64,000 nucleotides of DNA from Aldehydirespirator sp965221185 (lineage in GTDB: Bacteria > Actinomycetota > Acidimicrobiia > Acidimicrobiales > Aldehydirespiratoraceae). Position numbers and translations under genes: made by a program. Under the pieces are notes generated by a model, which saw only the letters and a list, made by a program, of their open reading frames with translations, was not told where the DNA came from and did no database searches. The stretch covers positions 3,472,001 through 3,536,000 of the forward strand of contig OZ244866.1 of assembly GCA_965221185.1 (NCBI GenBank), written 5' to 3'. Positions 35,304 to 44,827 of this stretch are shown here, in pieces (position 1 is the first letter of the stretch; each line of letters begins with the position of its first letter).

Positions 35304-36694
35304 GTGAAGTAAACAAGAGCACCGACGTGCTCGGTCAGAGCCGGATCTTCACGCGCGAGGTCATCAACGACATCCATGTGAAGGCCGAGCTGGGCCGCTA
35401 CCGGATGCGGGGCTTCTCGATCTTCAAGAAGATCCCCCACTGGGACGAGCTCGTGTTCCTGCCCGGAACCCTCACCCGCTTCGTGATCGAGGGCTACCGC
35501 GAGAAGTGCGAGACCAAGACCGTGATCGGCTCCCGCTTCGCGGCCAAGCCCCTGGAGCTGGAGATTCCCGTCTACATCACCGGGATGAGCTTCGGCGCCC
35601 TGTCGCTGGAGGCCAAGATGGCCCTGGCCAAGGGCGCGTCGATGGCCGGCACCGCCACCTGCTCGGGGGAGGGGGGCATGATCCCTCCCGAGCGCGACCT
35701 GTCCACCAAGTGGTACTACCAGCTCATCCAGAGCCGCTACGGCTTCAACCCCCACCACCTGATGCTGGCCGACGCGGTGGAGTTCTTCATCGGCCAGGGC
35801 TGCAAGGTCGGCCTGGGCGGCCACCTCATGGGCCAGAAGGTCACCGAGCAGGTGGCCGAGATGCGATCGCTGCCCGCGGGCATCGACCAGCGCTCCCCGG
35901 CCCGCCACCCCGACTGGCTCGGACCCGACGACCTGTCGCTGAAGATCCAGGAGATCCGGGAGGCCACCGACTACCAGATCCCGATCCAGCTCAAGCTGGG
36001 CTCGGCCCGCGTCTACGACGACGTGCGCATGGCGGCCAAGTGCGGTCCTGACATCATCTACCTCGACGGCGCCGAGGGCGGCACCGGCGCCGGACCCCAC
36101 CTGGCCACCGAGGAGACCGGCATCCCGCTGATGGCGGCCATCCCCGAGGCCCGCAGGGCCCTCGAGGACGTGGGCCTCGCCGACGACATCGACTTGGTGG
36201 TGGCGGGCGGCATCCGCAACGGCGGCGACGTGGCCAAGTGCCTGGCCCTGGGCGCCGACGCCATCGCGATCGGCACGGCCGCGCTGATGGCTCTCAACTG
36301 CAACAAGGAGATTCCCGGTGTCACCGACTACGAGGGCACCGTCGGCGTGCCCGCGGGGGAGTGTTACCACTGCCACACCGGCCGCTGCCCGGTGGGCGTG
36401 GCCACCCAGGACGTGGAGCTGCGCAAGCGTCTCGACGTCGACGAGGCCGCCCTGCGGGTCTACAACTTCCTGATCACCCTCACCATGGAGGTGCAGATGC
36501 TGGCCCGGGCCTGCGGCAAGACCAACATCCACTCGCTGGAGCCCGAGGATCTGGCCGCGCTTACCTATGAGGCCTCAGCCATGGCCAAGGTGCCTCTGGC
36601 GGGCACCAACTACATCCCCGGCGTCACCGAAGAGCGGACGCTGCAAGAGATCCGGGACCTCTTCGACAAGCACGTGATCGACGGAGGGATGTGA
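35300..36694 (+). CDS. mgsC: N-methylglutamate synthase subunit C (FMN/Fe-S glutamate-synthase domain, GlxD-like)
   Basis: A 464-residue TIM-barrel protein corresponding to the FMN-binding synthase domain. Visible are TGMSFGALSLEAKMAL, DGAEGGTGAGP, VAGGIRNGGDVAKCLALGADA (phosphate-binding loop of FMN), and the 3Fe-4S ligands in GECYHCHTGRCPVG. GGGAGG precedes the ATG at 35300. It completes the mgsABC set beside gmaS. Confidence 0.88.
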   Translation: MSEVNKSTDVLGQSRIFTREVINDIHVKAELGRYRMRGFSIFKKIPHWDELVFLPGTLTRFVIEGYREKCETKTVIGSRFAAKPLELEIPVYITGMSFGALSLEAKMALAKGASMAGTATCSGEGGMIPPERDLSTKWYYQLIQSRYGFNPHHLMLADAVEFFIGQGCKVGLGGHLMGQKVTEQVAEMRSLPAGIDQRSPARHPDWLGPDDLSLKIQEIREATDYQIPIQLKLGSARVYDDVRMAAKCGPDIIYLDGAEGGTGAGPHLATEETGIPLMAAIPEARRALEDVGLADDIDLVVAGGIRNGGDVAKCLALGADAIAIGTAALMALNCNKEIPGVTDYEGTVGVPAGECYHCHTGRCPVGVATQDVELRKRLDVDEAALRVYNFLITLTMEVQMLARACGKTNIHSLEPEDLAALTYEASAMAKVPLAGTNYIPGVTEERTLQEIRDLFDKHVIDGGM

Positions 36695-36695
36695 G

Positions 36696-37151
36696 ATGGC
36701 CCGATCAGCTAGCACGGGAGAGAGCCCGCGAGAGACCCGCACCGTGGCCATCGACGCCGAGGTGCTGGCCGGGAGGCGCTTCGCGTACCAGGAGGACCTG
36801 TCGCTGGTGGAGGACATCGACCTGCTGGCCGCCACCCCCGGGCCCGACATCAACTGGTTGGAGGACATCACTCTGCTGTCTGAGGATGGCGTGCCCGCGG
36901 TGTTCGACCGGTACTCCAACTCGTTCCTGAAGATCTACTTCCCCATCCCGGCCGGGCGCGAGGACGAGATCGCCCGCAAGGTCCTCGTCCGGCACCTGAC
37001 CGAGGGCAATTCCTATGGCACCGTGCTCAAGAGCATCCACTGCAAGTTCCCTCAGGTGGAGCTGGGCCCGTGGGTGGAGGACTCCCCGGTTGTGGGCGCC
37101 GACTGGAAGCGGCCGGTGCTCGAGGGCTGGGAGGCCCCGCAGGGCCACTGA
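36696..37151 (+). CDS. Hypothetical protein, 151 residues, between mgsC and FAD oxidoreductase
   Basis: I do not recognise the family. The sequence is soluble and acidic, with no signal or membrane segment. Distinct parts are FAYQEDLSLVEDIDLLAA near residue 30, YSNSFLKIYFPIPAGREDE near 70, and IHCKFPQVELGPWVEDSP near 112. The ATG lies one base after the mgsC stop and the gene is followed by the FAD enzyme after 64 bp, so it is part of the methylamine operon. A small subunit or assembly partner of that FAD enzyme is a reasonable guess. Confidence 0.7.
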   Translation: MARSASTGESPRETRTVAIDAEVLAGRRFAYQEDLSLVEDIDLLAATPGPDINWLEDITLLSEDGVPAVFDRYSNSFLKIYFPIPAGREDEIARKVLVRHLTEGNSYGTVLKSIHCKFPQVELGPWVEDSPVVGADWKRPVLEGWEAPQGH

Positions 37152-37215
37152 GGCCGGCACCCGAACAGCGGCCGGACGGGCCGAGAGAGATCGGAAAACC
37201 TAGGAGGTAGCAGTC

Positions 37216-38547
37216 ATGGGGCTTCCCGCTGGGGCGCGCTACGTGATCATCGGGGCCGGCATCCACGGCCTGTCGACCGCCTGGAACCTGGCCCGCGACC
37301 TGAGGTCGTCGGGGCGTGGGTCGGGCGACGACGTGGTCGTGATCGACAAGACCGGGGTGGGCGCGGGCGCGTCGGGCATCGCCTGTGGCGTCGTCCGCAA
37401 CAACTACTTCCAGCCAGCCATGCGCGAGCTGATGGCCCATTGCGTGGACGTCTGGGAGAGCGACCCCGAGGCCTTCTCTTATCACCCGGTGGGCTACCTG
37501 CAGATCAGCCATGAGGCCATGAGGGCCGACGTGGCCTCGATACACGCCCAGCAGCAGGCCATCGGGTACTCCTCGACGTTCGTCGAGGGCTCGGAAGCTT
37601 CGACCCGCTACATGCGGGGCATCTTCGACGACTGGCAGGCCCAGGGCGTCACCAGCGTGCTGCATGAGCACCGCGGCGGCTACGCCAACAACATGGCGTC
37701 GCTCAAGGGGCTGCTGCAAAAGGCCGAGGCCGAGGGCGTCGCCGTGGTGGGCGGCGTAACGGTCACCGGGTTCGACCGGGACGCCTCCGGGGCCGTCACC
37801 GCGGTTCTCACCGATCAGGGTCCCGTCGTCTGCGAGCAGGTAGTGGTGGCGGTGGGGCCTTGGGTGCAGCAGATCTGGGCCATGCTCGACCTTCCCTTCA
37901 CCGTGGACGTGCTCAGCGGCGACGGTCGCTTGCACCGCCGGCCCACGTGGACCTACATGTGCCTGCAGGAAGGCACCCTCGAAGTCGATCCCGGCTACCT
38001 CACCGACAACGACAACAACATGCCGCCGGTGGTCCACATCGACACCGACGCCCCGCTCTACGACGAGGACGGGCTGGTCACCGAGGGTCCGTGGGGCATC
38101 TACTACAAGCCCGACTTCAACTTCGGCGGCGTGCAGGGCGGATACATGCCCTACGTGGTGGACAAGCCCGGCGACCAGGTGGCCGTCGACCCCTACGGCC
38201 CGGACTCGCCCGACTTCATCGTGGGCGCCGACTTCTACCGGACATGGACCGCGGCGCTGGCCCACTGCCAGAAGCGCTTCGAGGGCAAGGCGCACCTCAT
38301 GAGCACCGAGCCCTCGGGCGGCATCGGCAGCTTCTCGCCCGACAACTTCCCGGTTTTCGACACGTTCTGCGACAACGCCTACTTCATCGCCGACTCCAAC
38401 CACGGCTACAAGATGATCGGCGTGGGGACGCTGGTGGCCAGGGAGTTGCTGGATGAGCCTCAGGCCCTGCTGGAGCCCTTCCGCTGGTCGCGGTACGCCG
38501 AGGGCCGGCTCCACCCGGTAAGCAACTCCCCCTACCCTTGGAGCTGA
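37216..38547 (+). CDS. DAO-family FAD-dependent oxidoreductase, candidate N-methylglutamate dehydrogenase
   Basis: A 443-residue flavoprotein of the D-amino-acid-oxidase/sarcosine-oxidase-beta group. The dinucleotide motif is VIIGAGIHGLSTAWNLA, followed by GVGAGASGIACG, and the C-terminal FAD loop is SNHGYKMIGVGTLVAREL. AGGAGG precedes the ATG. In the known pathway N-methylglutamate is oxidised by four-subunit MgdABCD, whose FAD subunit is related. Here only this protein and the 151-residue neighbour follow mgsC, so this may be a simpler replacement. The substrate is inferred from context only. Confidence 0.82.
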   Translation: MGLPAGARYVIIGAGIHGLSTAWNLARDLRSSGRGSGDDVVVIDKTGVGAGASGIACGVVRNNYFQPAMRELMAHCVDVWESDPEAFSYHPVGYLQISHEAMRADVASIHAQQQAIGYSSTFVEGSEASTRYMRGIFDDWQAQGVTSVLHEHRGGYANNMASLKGLLQKAEAEGVAVVGGVTVTGFDRDASGAVTAVLTDQGPVVCEQVVVAVGPWVQQIWAMLDLPFTVDVLSGDGRLHRRPTWTYMCLQEGTLEVDPGYLTDNDNNMPPVVHIDTDAPLYDEDGLVTEGPWGIYYKPDFNFGGVQGGYMPYVVDKPGDQVAVDPYGPDSPDFIVGADFYRTWTAALAHCQKRFEGKAHLMSTEPSGGIGSFSPDNFPVFDTFCDNAYFIADSNHGYKMIGVGTLVARELLDEPQALLEPFRWSRYAEGRLHPVSNSPYPWS

Positions 38548-38786
38548 CCGCAGCCGGGGATGGCGCTATGCTGCGATTGATTTCCGGTCCTGTTAACGTT
38601 GGCGCTGTTACGTTGGCGTGAGTTAGGGAGTGGGGCCCGCGGATCAGTCGAAGGGGCCGCAACAACCGGTGAAGCTCGCTGGCTTCGGGGCCGCAGCGCC
38701 GGAGAGTCGACCGGTATGTTGATCTCCGCGACACGGATGAAGCTCATGGCTGCGTCCCGGGAATGCGGGACCGAGGAGCACTATCA
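38548..38786 (+). promoter_or_regulatory. Intergenic region with direct repeats upstream of MpaB-like gene
   Basis: 239 bp without a supported gene. At 38591-38620 two near-identical 15-bp units follow one another (TGTTAACGTTGGCGC and TGTTACGTTGGCGTG), a likely operator for the following gene. GAGGAG lies eight bases before the ATG at 38787. No clear terminator for the methylamine operon is seen. Confidence 0.45.
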
Positions 38787-40055
38787 ATGAATACGATCTC
38801 TGACAACACCCAGGAGCGCCAAGGCGCTGACCAGCCCGCAGCGGCCCCGAACCCGGATCTCGAGCAGATACTGGATCTTGAGAAGATACCATCCGACTAC
38901 AGGACAGGCTATAAGAAGGCACTAGCTCTCGATCCGGAGATGGCATCGAACTATGTCGCTCACGCGTGGGTCGGCGACCCTTTGGCAGACGAGTTGATCA
39001 AGCAGCTCAATACTCTCCCACAAGGAGAAATGCATCGACTCATCAAGATCGCTATTGACGATCCTGAAAACAACGCTATGCGTGACGCTCCGCAGCCGCT
39101 GCGGGATCTTGTTGAGGAGTGGGCGTCTCCGCCAGAGTGGGTTGACCAGTCCGGTTTCAGGGCTTCGAATCGTATGTTTCACCGAGAATCACGCACGGTT
39201 CTGTTGGCATTTGTATGTGGTGTATTGATTGAGGGATTTGCGACCAACATCGCGAAATCGTTCGTAATAACTGGGCGCGTACGAGACTCAGGCGTAAGGC
39301 GCTTGATGCAGAACAACCGTCATATGGTTGAGATGTATCTGCCGGGCGGGCTGGAGAGGTATGGCGACGGCTGGAAACTGTCTGCCCGTATCCGCCTCGC
39401 TCATGCGCAGGTCAGATATCTGTTGGACAACTCGCCAGATTGGGATACACCCGCGTGGGGTACTCCGATAAGTGCGGCCCACACCGGCTTTGCTGTCACC
39501 GCGTTCTCGGCGAGGCTGCTCAAGCATATGAAGCGCTTGGGTGCCGTGTACAACTATGAGGAAGCCAAGAGTTTTATGGATGTATGGCGCTATTCGGGAC
39601 ACCTCATGGGCATTCCTGACACTATCCTGTTTCGCGACGAGAAAGAAGCATTGAAACTGTACGACGTTGGTTTGTTGTGCGAGCCTGATACCCCAGATGA
39701 ATCCATAATGATGGCCAACGCGCTCGTCCAGTCTGCCCCGCTGATTGCTGGGGCGACCGATCCAAAAACTCGGCGTGATCTTGCGAAACTGGTGTTCACG
39801 ATCGCCCGAGCTCTACTTGGCACCGAACTGGCCGATGCGCTCATATTTCCGAAGAACAAGAGGTACGGGATACTCCTCCAGTACCGCATACAGGCTCGAT
39901 ACAACCGCATTATGAACAGGTACTTGCCGAGACTGGCCACGGTGAGCGATATGGATAGGTTCTCTGGGATGCTAGGTGTGTCGGTGTACGACGAGGAGGG
40001 CATCAGCTATCGGTTGCCTGACCACGTGTACTCAGAAGAATCCAGCAACTGGTGA
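38787..40055 (+). CDS. MpaB/rubber-oxygenase-type (DUF2236-like) oxygenase
   Basis: A 422-residue cytoplasmic protein of the MpaB/Lcp catalytic-domain type, which in characterised members binds haem b. The family segments are visible around FVITGRVRDSGVRRLMQN, then SARIRLAHAQVRYLL, and WRYSGHLMGIPDTILF. GC content is clearly lower than that of all neighbours and codon use differs, which suggests recent acquisition. The substrate is unknown; it has no functional link to the methylamine genes that I can see. Confidence 0.75.
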   Translation: MNTISDNTQERQGADQPAAAPNPDLEQILDLEKIPSDYRTGYKKALALDPEMASNYVAHAWVGDPLADELIKQLNTLPQGEMHRLIKIAIDDPENNAMRDAPQPLRDLVEEWASPPEWVDQSGFRASNRMFHRESRTVLLAFVCGVLIEGFATNIAKSFVITGRVRDSGVRRLMQNNRHMVEMYLPGGLERYGDGWKLSARIRLAHAQVRYLLDNSPDWDTPAWGTPISAAHTGFAVTAFSARLLKHMKRLGAVYNYEEAKSFMDVWRYSGHLMGIPDTILFRDEKEALKLYDVGLLCEPDTPDESIMMANALVQSAPLIAGATDPKTRRDLAKLVFTIARALLGTELADALIFPKNKRYGILLQYRIQARYNRIMNRYLPRLATVSDMDRFSGMLGVSVYDEEGISYRLPDHVYSEESSNW

Positions 40056-40091
40056 GAGATCTGACCGCCAGCGAGTGGTGAGAGATCTGAC
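40050..40091 (+). repeat. 16-bp direct repeat, period 26, before MMPL gene
   Basis: TGGTGAGAGATCTGAC occurs at 40050 and again at 40076; the first copy contains the stop codon of the MpaB-like gene. It may be a local duplication or a pair of binding sites for control of the following gene. Confidence 0.6.
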
Positions 40092-40100
40092 TGCTTGTGA

Positions 40101-42452
40101 ATGCGTCTAGGGCGTGGCAGGTTGACATACGCTTCTCTCGCTCGATGGTGTTTTAGACATCCGTGGCGGGGCCTTGCTGCTTGGCTCGTCGTGCTCGTGG
40201 TGGTCCTCGGCGTCGCCGGCAACCTTGGCGAGGCCTACAGCGGGAACCTGGGGATTGCCGGCACCGAGAGCCAGGACGGGGCCGATGTTCTAGAGGAGCG
40301 CTTCGGGGGCGTGGGCGCCGGGCCCGGGGGCACCATCGTGTTCCGGGCCGAGCAGGGCGTGAATGACCCGGCGGTGCGGTCCGCGCTGAGCGAACTGTTT
40401 GCAGAGGTCGATGCCCTGGAGGGAACCACGGTCATCTCGCCCTACGGACCGCTCGGCGCGCAGCGCAAAGCACAGCACGACGGTGGGGTCCCACTGATCG
40501 CCTACGCCGACGTAAGCCTCGACCCTGATGCCAGCGCCACGGAGGCCAAGGAAATGGGCGCGGCGATCGAGGATCTCATCGAAGAACTCGAACTGCGGTC
40601 GATGGACGGCCTCGATGTCGAGGTGGGCGGTATCTGGTTCGCCCAGGTCAACCCGCCCGAGTCGGAGGCCATCGGGCTCGCGTTCGCGGTGTTCGTTCTG
40701 ATTGCGGTGCTGGGCTCGGTGGTGGCCATGGGGGCCACCGTCGGCGCTGCTCTGGTCACCGTGGGGATCGGTGCGGCCGGAATCGTCGTGTTCAGCAACC
40801 TCATGACGGTCCCGGACTTCGCACCCGCAATCGGCATAATGATCGGGCTGGGTGTGGGCATCGACTACGCCCTGTTCATCATCACCCGCTACCGAGACGC
40901 TCTCGGCACGGGCCTCGAGTCCGAGCAGGCCATGATCGTCGCTCTCGATTCTGCGGGCCGGTCCGTCATCTTCGCCGGCGCCACCGTGGTCGTCTCGCTG
41001 TTGGGGATGCTCTTCATCGGGATCCCGTTCGTGAGCGGCTTCGGCATCGCCGCGGCCGCCACCGTGGCCATTGTGATGGTCGGCTCGGTCACGCTGCTGC
41101 CCGCGCTCGTCGCCTTGCTCGGCGACCGGATCACCACCACCCGCGTCCGAGGCATGGTCGCCGCCGCGCTGTTCAGCGTGGCGCTGTTCGGCTTCGGGGC
41201 CGGCATCGAGCCGCTGTTCGTCGGCGCCCTGCTTGTCGCCGTCATCGTGGTGGTGGCGGGATTCTTCGGCGGGACCGGGAACCCGCTGCGACGAGTCCTC
41301 AAGCCCCGCCGCGATCCGCCGCTGCGCGAGACCGGCTGGTACCGGCTCAGCCGCATGGTGCAGGCCCGACCCTGGACCTTCGCTGTCGGAGGCACCATCG
41401 TGCTGCTCCTGCTCGCCGCGCCGGTGCTGGTCCTGCGCTTCGGCTTCGCCGACGAGAGCAACTTCGGTGCCGAGACCACCACCCGCAAGGCCTACGACCT
41501 GCTCGTGGACGGCTTCGGGCCCGGCGCCAACGGCCCGCTGCTGGTGGTGGCCGAAGTGTCGGGACCCGCTCAGCTGGCGACGCTTGACGGCCTGTCGCAG
41601 GCGCTGGACAGCACCCCCGGCGTCGCCTTCGCCTCCCCGCCGATCCCGAACGATCCGGTTGCGCCGACCGCGGCGGTGATCGAGGTCCAGCCGACCACCG
41701 GACCGCAGTCCGAGGCCACCAGCGTCCTGGTGCAGACTCTGCGCGACGAGGTGATCCCCGCAGCCGTCGAAGGATCCGGACTCAATGCCCGGGTGACCGG
41801 CTTCGTAGCGGTCCAGGACGATGTCAGCGACTTCTTGAGAGGACGCACCGCGGTGTTCTTCGTCGTGGTGCTGGGCGCCTCTTTCCTGCTGCTGATGGCG
41901 GTGTTCCGCTCACTGGTCGTTCCGCTCAAGGCCGTGATCATGAACATGCTCTCCATCGGCGCGGCCTACGGAGTGGTCGTCGCCGTGTTCCAATGGGGTT
42001 GGCTCGGCGACATCGTCGGGATCGAGCCCGGCCCGATCGAACCGTTCATACCGATGATGCTGTTCGCGGTTCTGTTCGGTCTCTCCATGGACTACGAGGT
42101 GTTCCTGCTGTCGCGGATGAAGGAGGAGTTCGAGCGCACCGGCGACCCAGTGAACTCCGTTGCTGACGGCCTGGCTGCGACCGCCCGGGTCATCACCGCC
42201 GCCGCACTGATCATGGTGTTCGTCTTCGGCAGCTTCGTCTTCGAGGACCAGAGAGCCATCAAGATGTTCGGCCTCGGCCTCGCGGCCGCCGTCGCCGTCG
42301 ACGCCAGCCTGGTGCGCATGCTCATCGTGCCCTCGACCATGGAGCTGCTCGGCGCCCGCAACTGGTGGCTTCCGGCCTGGCTCGACCGGGTCCTTCCCAA
42401 CCTCAACGTTGAGGGCACCCTCAAGTTCTCGGAGACGCCCGACAACGCGTGA
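40101..42452 (+). CDS. MMPL-family RND transporter
   Basis: A 783-residue membrane protein with two repeats of one helix, an extracytoplasmic loop and five helices. The N-terminus ASLARWCFRHPWRGLAAW is typical. Functional segments are GLGVGIDYALFIITRYRD in the first half and FGLSMDYEVFLLSRMKEEF in the second, the Asp-Tyr pairs of the proton relay. It likely exports a lipid or hydrophobic compound. A TTG eight codons downstream of the ATG is an alternative start. Its stop codon lies within the 17-bp tandem array. Confidence 0.9.
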   Translation: MRLGRGRLTYASLARWCFRHPWRGLAAWLVVLVVVLGVAGNLGEAYSGNLGIAGTESQDGADVLEERFGGVGAGPGGTIVFRAEQGVNDPAVRSALSELFAEVDALEGTTVISPYGPLGAQRKAQHDGGVPLIAYADVSLDPDASATEAKEMGAAIEDLIEELELRSMDGLDVEVGGIWFAQVNPPESEAIGLAFAVFVLIAVLGSVVAMGATVGAALVTVGIGAAGIVVFSNLMTVPDFAPAIGIMIGLGVGIDYALFIITRYRDALGTGLESEQAMIVALDSAGRSVIFAGATVVVSLLGMLFIGIPFVSGFGIAAAATVAIVMVGSVTLLPALVALLGDRITTTRVRGMVAAALFSVALFGFGAGIEPLFVGALLVAVIVVVAGFFGGTGNPLRRVLKPRRDPPLRETGWYRLSRMVQARPWTFAVGGTIVLLLLAAPVLVLRFGFADESNFGAETTTRKAYDLLVDGFGPGANGPLLVVAEVSGPAQLATLDGLSQALDSTPGVAFASPPIPNDPVAPTAAVIEVQPTTGPQSEATSVLVQTLRDEVIPAAVEGSGLNARVTGFVAVQDDVSDFLRGRTAVFFVVVLGASFLLLMAVFRSLVVPLKAVIMNMLSIGAAYGVVVAVFQWGWLGDIVGIEPGPIEPFIPMMLFAVLFGLSMDYEVFLLSRMKEEFERTGDPVNSVADGLAATARVITAAALIMVFVFGSFVFEDQRAIKMFGLGLAAAVAVDASLVRMLIVPSTMELLGARNWWLPAWLDRVLPNLNVEGTLKFSETPDNA

Positions 42453-42550
42453 GGCTCGGCCCGGCGTGACGCTCGGTCCGGCGTGACGCTCAACCGGATG
42501 TGAGGCTCGGTCCGGCGTGACGCTCAACCGGATGTGAGGCTCGGCCCGGC
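42449..42550. repeat. Tandem array of six 17-bp units
   Basis: Six contiguous units of the form GTGA(G/C)GCTC followed by GGYCCGGC or AACCGGAT (for example GTGAGGCTCGGTCCGGC). Units 3 and 5 are identical, as are units 1 and 6. The array overlaps the MMPL stop codon and fills nearly all of the 110-bp gap to the convergent kinase gene. No dyad symmetry typical of a terminator is seen. Confidence 0.9.
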
Positions 42551-42562
42551 GGCGTGTGAGAC

Positions 42563-44827
42563 TCAGACCCAGGAGTCTCCGTCGGACTGTGCAGCTTCCG
42601 CAGGCGCCTCCAGCGGCAGGGTGACGATCATCTCGGTGAACTCCCCCGGCTCGGACTCGACCTGGATGTTGCCGCCGTGGCGGCGGACGATGTCGCTTGA
42701 GATCGAGAGGCCGAGGCCGGTGCCCTGATCGGTCGGCTTGGTGGTGAAGAAGGGATTGAAGATCTTCTCGATGACCTCAGGCGGCATTCCCGTGCCGTTG
42801 TCTCGGATGCGGACCTCGATGTGCTCGTCGGCGCGCGTTGTCTTGATCCAGATAGTCGGCTGGTGGGTGCCGTTGCCGGTCGCGGCTTCCGAGCGGCTGC
42901 GATCGTTGGTTGCGTGGCCCGCGTTGGTCACCATGTTCAAGAAGACCCGTCCCAGGTCCTGCGCGATGACGGTCAGTTGGCCGACGTCTGGATCGAGGTC
43001 CTGCTGGATGTCCAGCTGGAAGTCCGGGTCCAGAGCCCGGGCGCTGTGGAAGGACAACTGGGCGTGCTGCTGGATGAGGCCGTTGATGTCGGTGAGCTGC
43101 CACTCCCCGGAGTCGCGGCCCATCATCAGCATGTCGCGCACTATCCGGTCGGCGCGGTCGCCGTGGGATCGGATGCGCTCCACGTTGGCGGTGAGGTCAC
43201 CGGCTATCTCGTCGATGTACGACTTGTTCTCCTCGCTGAGGTCTTTGCCGACGTCGTCCAGCACCTCCTTCAGCTCCACGATGAGCTCCTCGGAGGCCTC
43301 AGAGAAGTTCTTCACGAAGTTCAGCGGGTTCTTGATCTCGTGGGCGACGCCGGCTGTGAGTTCGCCGAGGGCGGCAAGCTTCTCACGGGTCACAATCTGA
43401 TCCTGCGCCCTGTGCAGATCGGCCAGGACCGATTCGAGCTGCTCGTTCTTGCCTTGCAGCTCCCCGGCGAGCTGCTCCACCAGGTTGAGGCGCTGCACCT
43501 CGAGGGCGTGGCGCCGGAACACCTCCAGCGTGGCAGCCATGTCCGCGACCTCGTCCCGGCCGCTGATCGGGACTATCACCTCAAGATCGCCGCCGGCCAT
43601 GCGACGCATCCAGTCCGACAGCAGAGCGATGCGCCGAACCAGGACCTTGCCGACGAACAGCCAGATGATCAGCAACGCGCCGACGACGCTGAAAGCGCTG
43701 ATCGCCAGCAGGATCGTCACGGCCGTGCTTATGGCTTGCTCTGACGCAGTGGTGGCTTCCTCGGCCCGTGCCTCGGAGGCGCCCACCAGGCTGTCAACCT
43801 CGGTCACCAGCGTGAGCGACAGCTCGTTGTTCTGGGCGAGCAGCTCTCCGTGGTGCTCGACAATCTCGAACTCGCTCGCAGCCAGATCGAAGGAGTTGTC
43901 GTCGCCGAGCCCCAACTCGAGCAGTCGCGAGAAGATCGGTTCCGCGTCGGTGTGGAACTGCGTACCTGCCAGCGCCGTCAGATTCCGGTCGATCCGGCTG
44001 GCGGCTGCTTCGAATCGCTCCCGGAGCGGCTCCAGCAGGTTCTTGTCCGACAGGGTGAACGCGGTGGCCAGCAGGTCAGAGGCGATGTTGGCGTCCGCCT
44101 CCAGCTCAGCCAGGCGCCGGTACCGGAAGACTTCGGGCTCGGAGAAGTGCTCGGACCGGGGGGCCGGCGGCGCGTCCAGGCCGGAGTAGCCGGTCAGGGT
44201 GTAGAAGAGCTGATCGTCGATGGCGGGGATCAGCACTGGTCCCACTTGGTTCCGCAGACCCACTAGCTGCCCCTGCTGTGCGGTTCGTCGATCGGTTATC
44301 TGCAGCCTCGCCGACACCTCGCTGCGGATCGCCTGAATGTTGGAGATGAGCATGTCGGCACTCCACCGGATCTGTTCGACGCTGGCATCATCGCTGTCGC
44401 TCTGCTCCAGGACCGCCATCTGCTCCTCGAACGTCAGCACGGTCTGATCGACTCGCTCCCCTTCCTGGAAGAGTTCCAGCGACGTGGAGGCCGCGGCCAG
44501 GCTGGGGGCCGCGTTGGCCAGGATCCCGCCGTACTGCGCGACGCCGAATGCGGCGGCCAGTTCGGGCACGCTGCCCTCGTTGACACGCCTCTGCACATCG
44601 CCCACACGGTTGAAGGAGAACCAGCCGACGAGGCTGGCAGCCAGCGTCATGACGACCGCTCCACCGATGCCCATGTAGAGCTTGGTGGAGATGCGGGACC
44701 AGATTCTGAGTTCTGGTCTCGTTGGGTCGTCGGTCGGTAGGTCTTTGGTCAAGTCTGTCGTCGGCAGGTCGTCAGGCGAGTCTGTCGTTGGGTCATCCGC
44801 TGTCAGGTCGTCAGGCGAGTCTGTCAT
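42563..44827 (-). CDS. Membrane sensor histidine kinase (HAMP, coiled coil, HisKA, HATPase)
   Basis: A 754-residue kinase: acidic Asp/Thr/Pro-rich N-terminal tail with a 13-codon repeat (residues 1-40), TM1 about 49-71, a long extracytoplasmic sensor region, TM2 near 375-400, HAMP, coiled coil, HisKA with phospho-acceptor His496 (GVAHEIKNPLNF), and HATPase with NMVTNAGHAT, DNGTGMP and GTGLGLS. ATG at 44827 overlaps the binding-protein stop. It probably reads the ligand state of that lipoprotein and signals to the receiver-PP2C protein in the same operon. Confidence 0.88.
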   Translation of the reverse strand: MTDSPDDLTADDPTTDSPDDLPTTDLTKDLPTDDPTRPELRIWSRISTKLYMGIGGAVVMTLAASLVGWFSFNRVGDVQRRVNEGSVPELAAAFGVAQYGGILANAAPSLAAASTSLELFQEGERVDQTVLTFEEQMAVLEQSDSDDASVEQIRWSADMLISNIQAIRSEVSARLQITDRRTAQQGQLVGLRNQVGPVLIPAIDDQLFYTLTGYSGLDAPPAPRSEHFSEPEVFRYRRLAELEADANIASDLLATAFTLSDKNLLEPLRERFEAAASRIDRNLTALAGTQFHTDAEPIFSRLLELGLGDDNSFDLAASEFEIVEHHGELLAQNNELSLTLVTEVDSLVGASEARAEEATTASEQAISTAVTILLAISAFSVVGALLIIWLFVGKVLVRRIALLSDWMRRMAGGDLEVIVPISGRDEVADMAATLEVFRRHALEVQRLNLVEQLAGELQGKNEQLESVLADLHRAQDQIVTREKLAALGELTAGVAHEIKNPLNFVKNFSEASEELIVELKEVLDDVGKDLSEENKSYIDEIAGDLTANVERIRSHGDRADRIVRDMLMMGRDSGEWQLTDINGLIQQHAQLSFHSARALDPDFQLDIQQDLDPDVGQLTVIAQDLGRVFLNMVTNAGHATNDRSRSEAATGNGTHQPTIWIKTTRADEHIEVRIRDNGTGMPPEVIEKIFNPFFTTKPTDQGTGLGLSISSDIVRRHGGNIQVESEPGEFTEMIVTLPLEAPAEAAQSDGDSWV

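Noticed and set aside
42449..42550. CRISPR array
   Set aside because: Units are contiguous 17-mers without unique spacers, and no cas gene is present.
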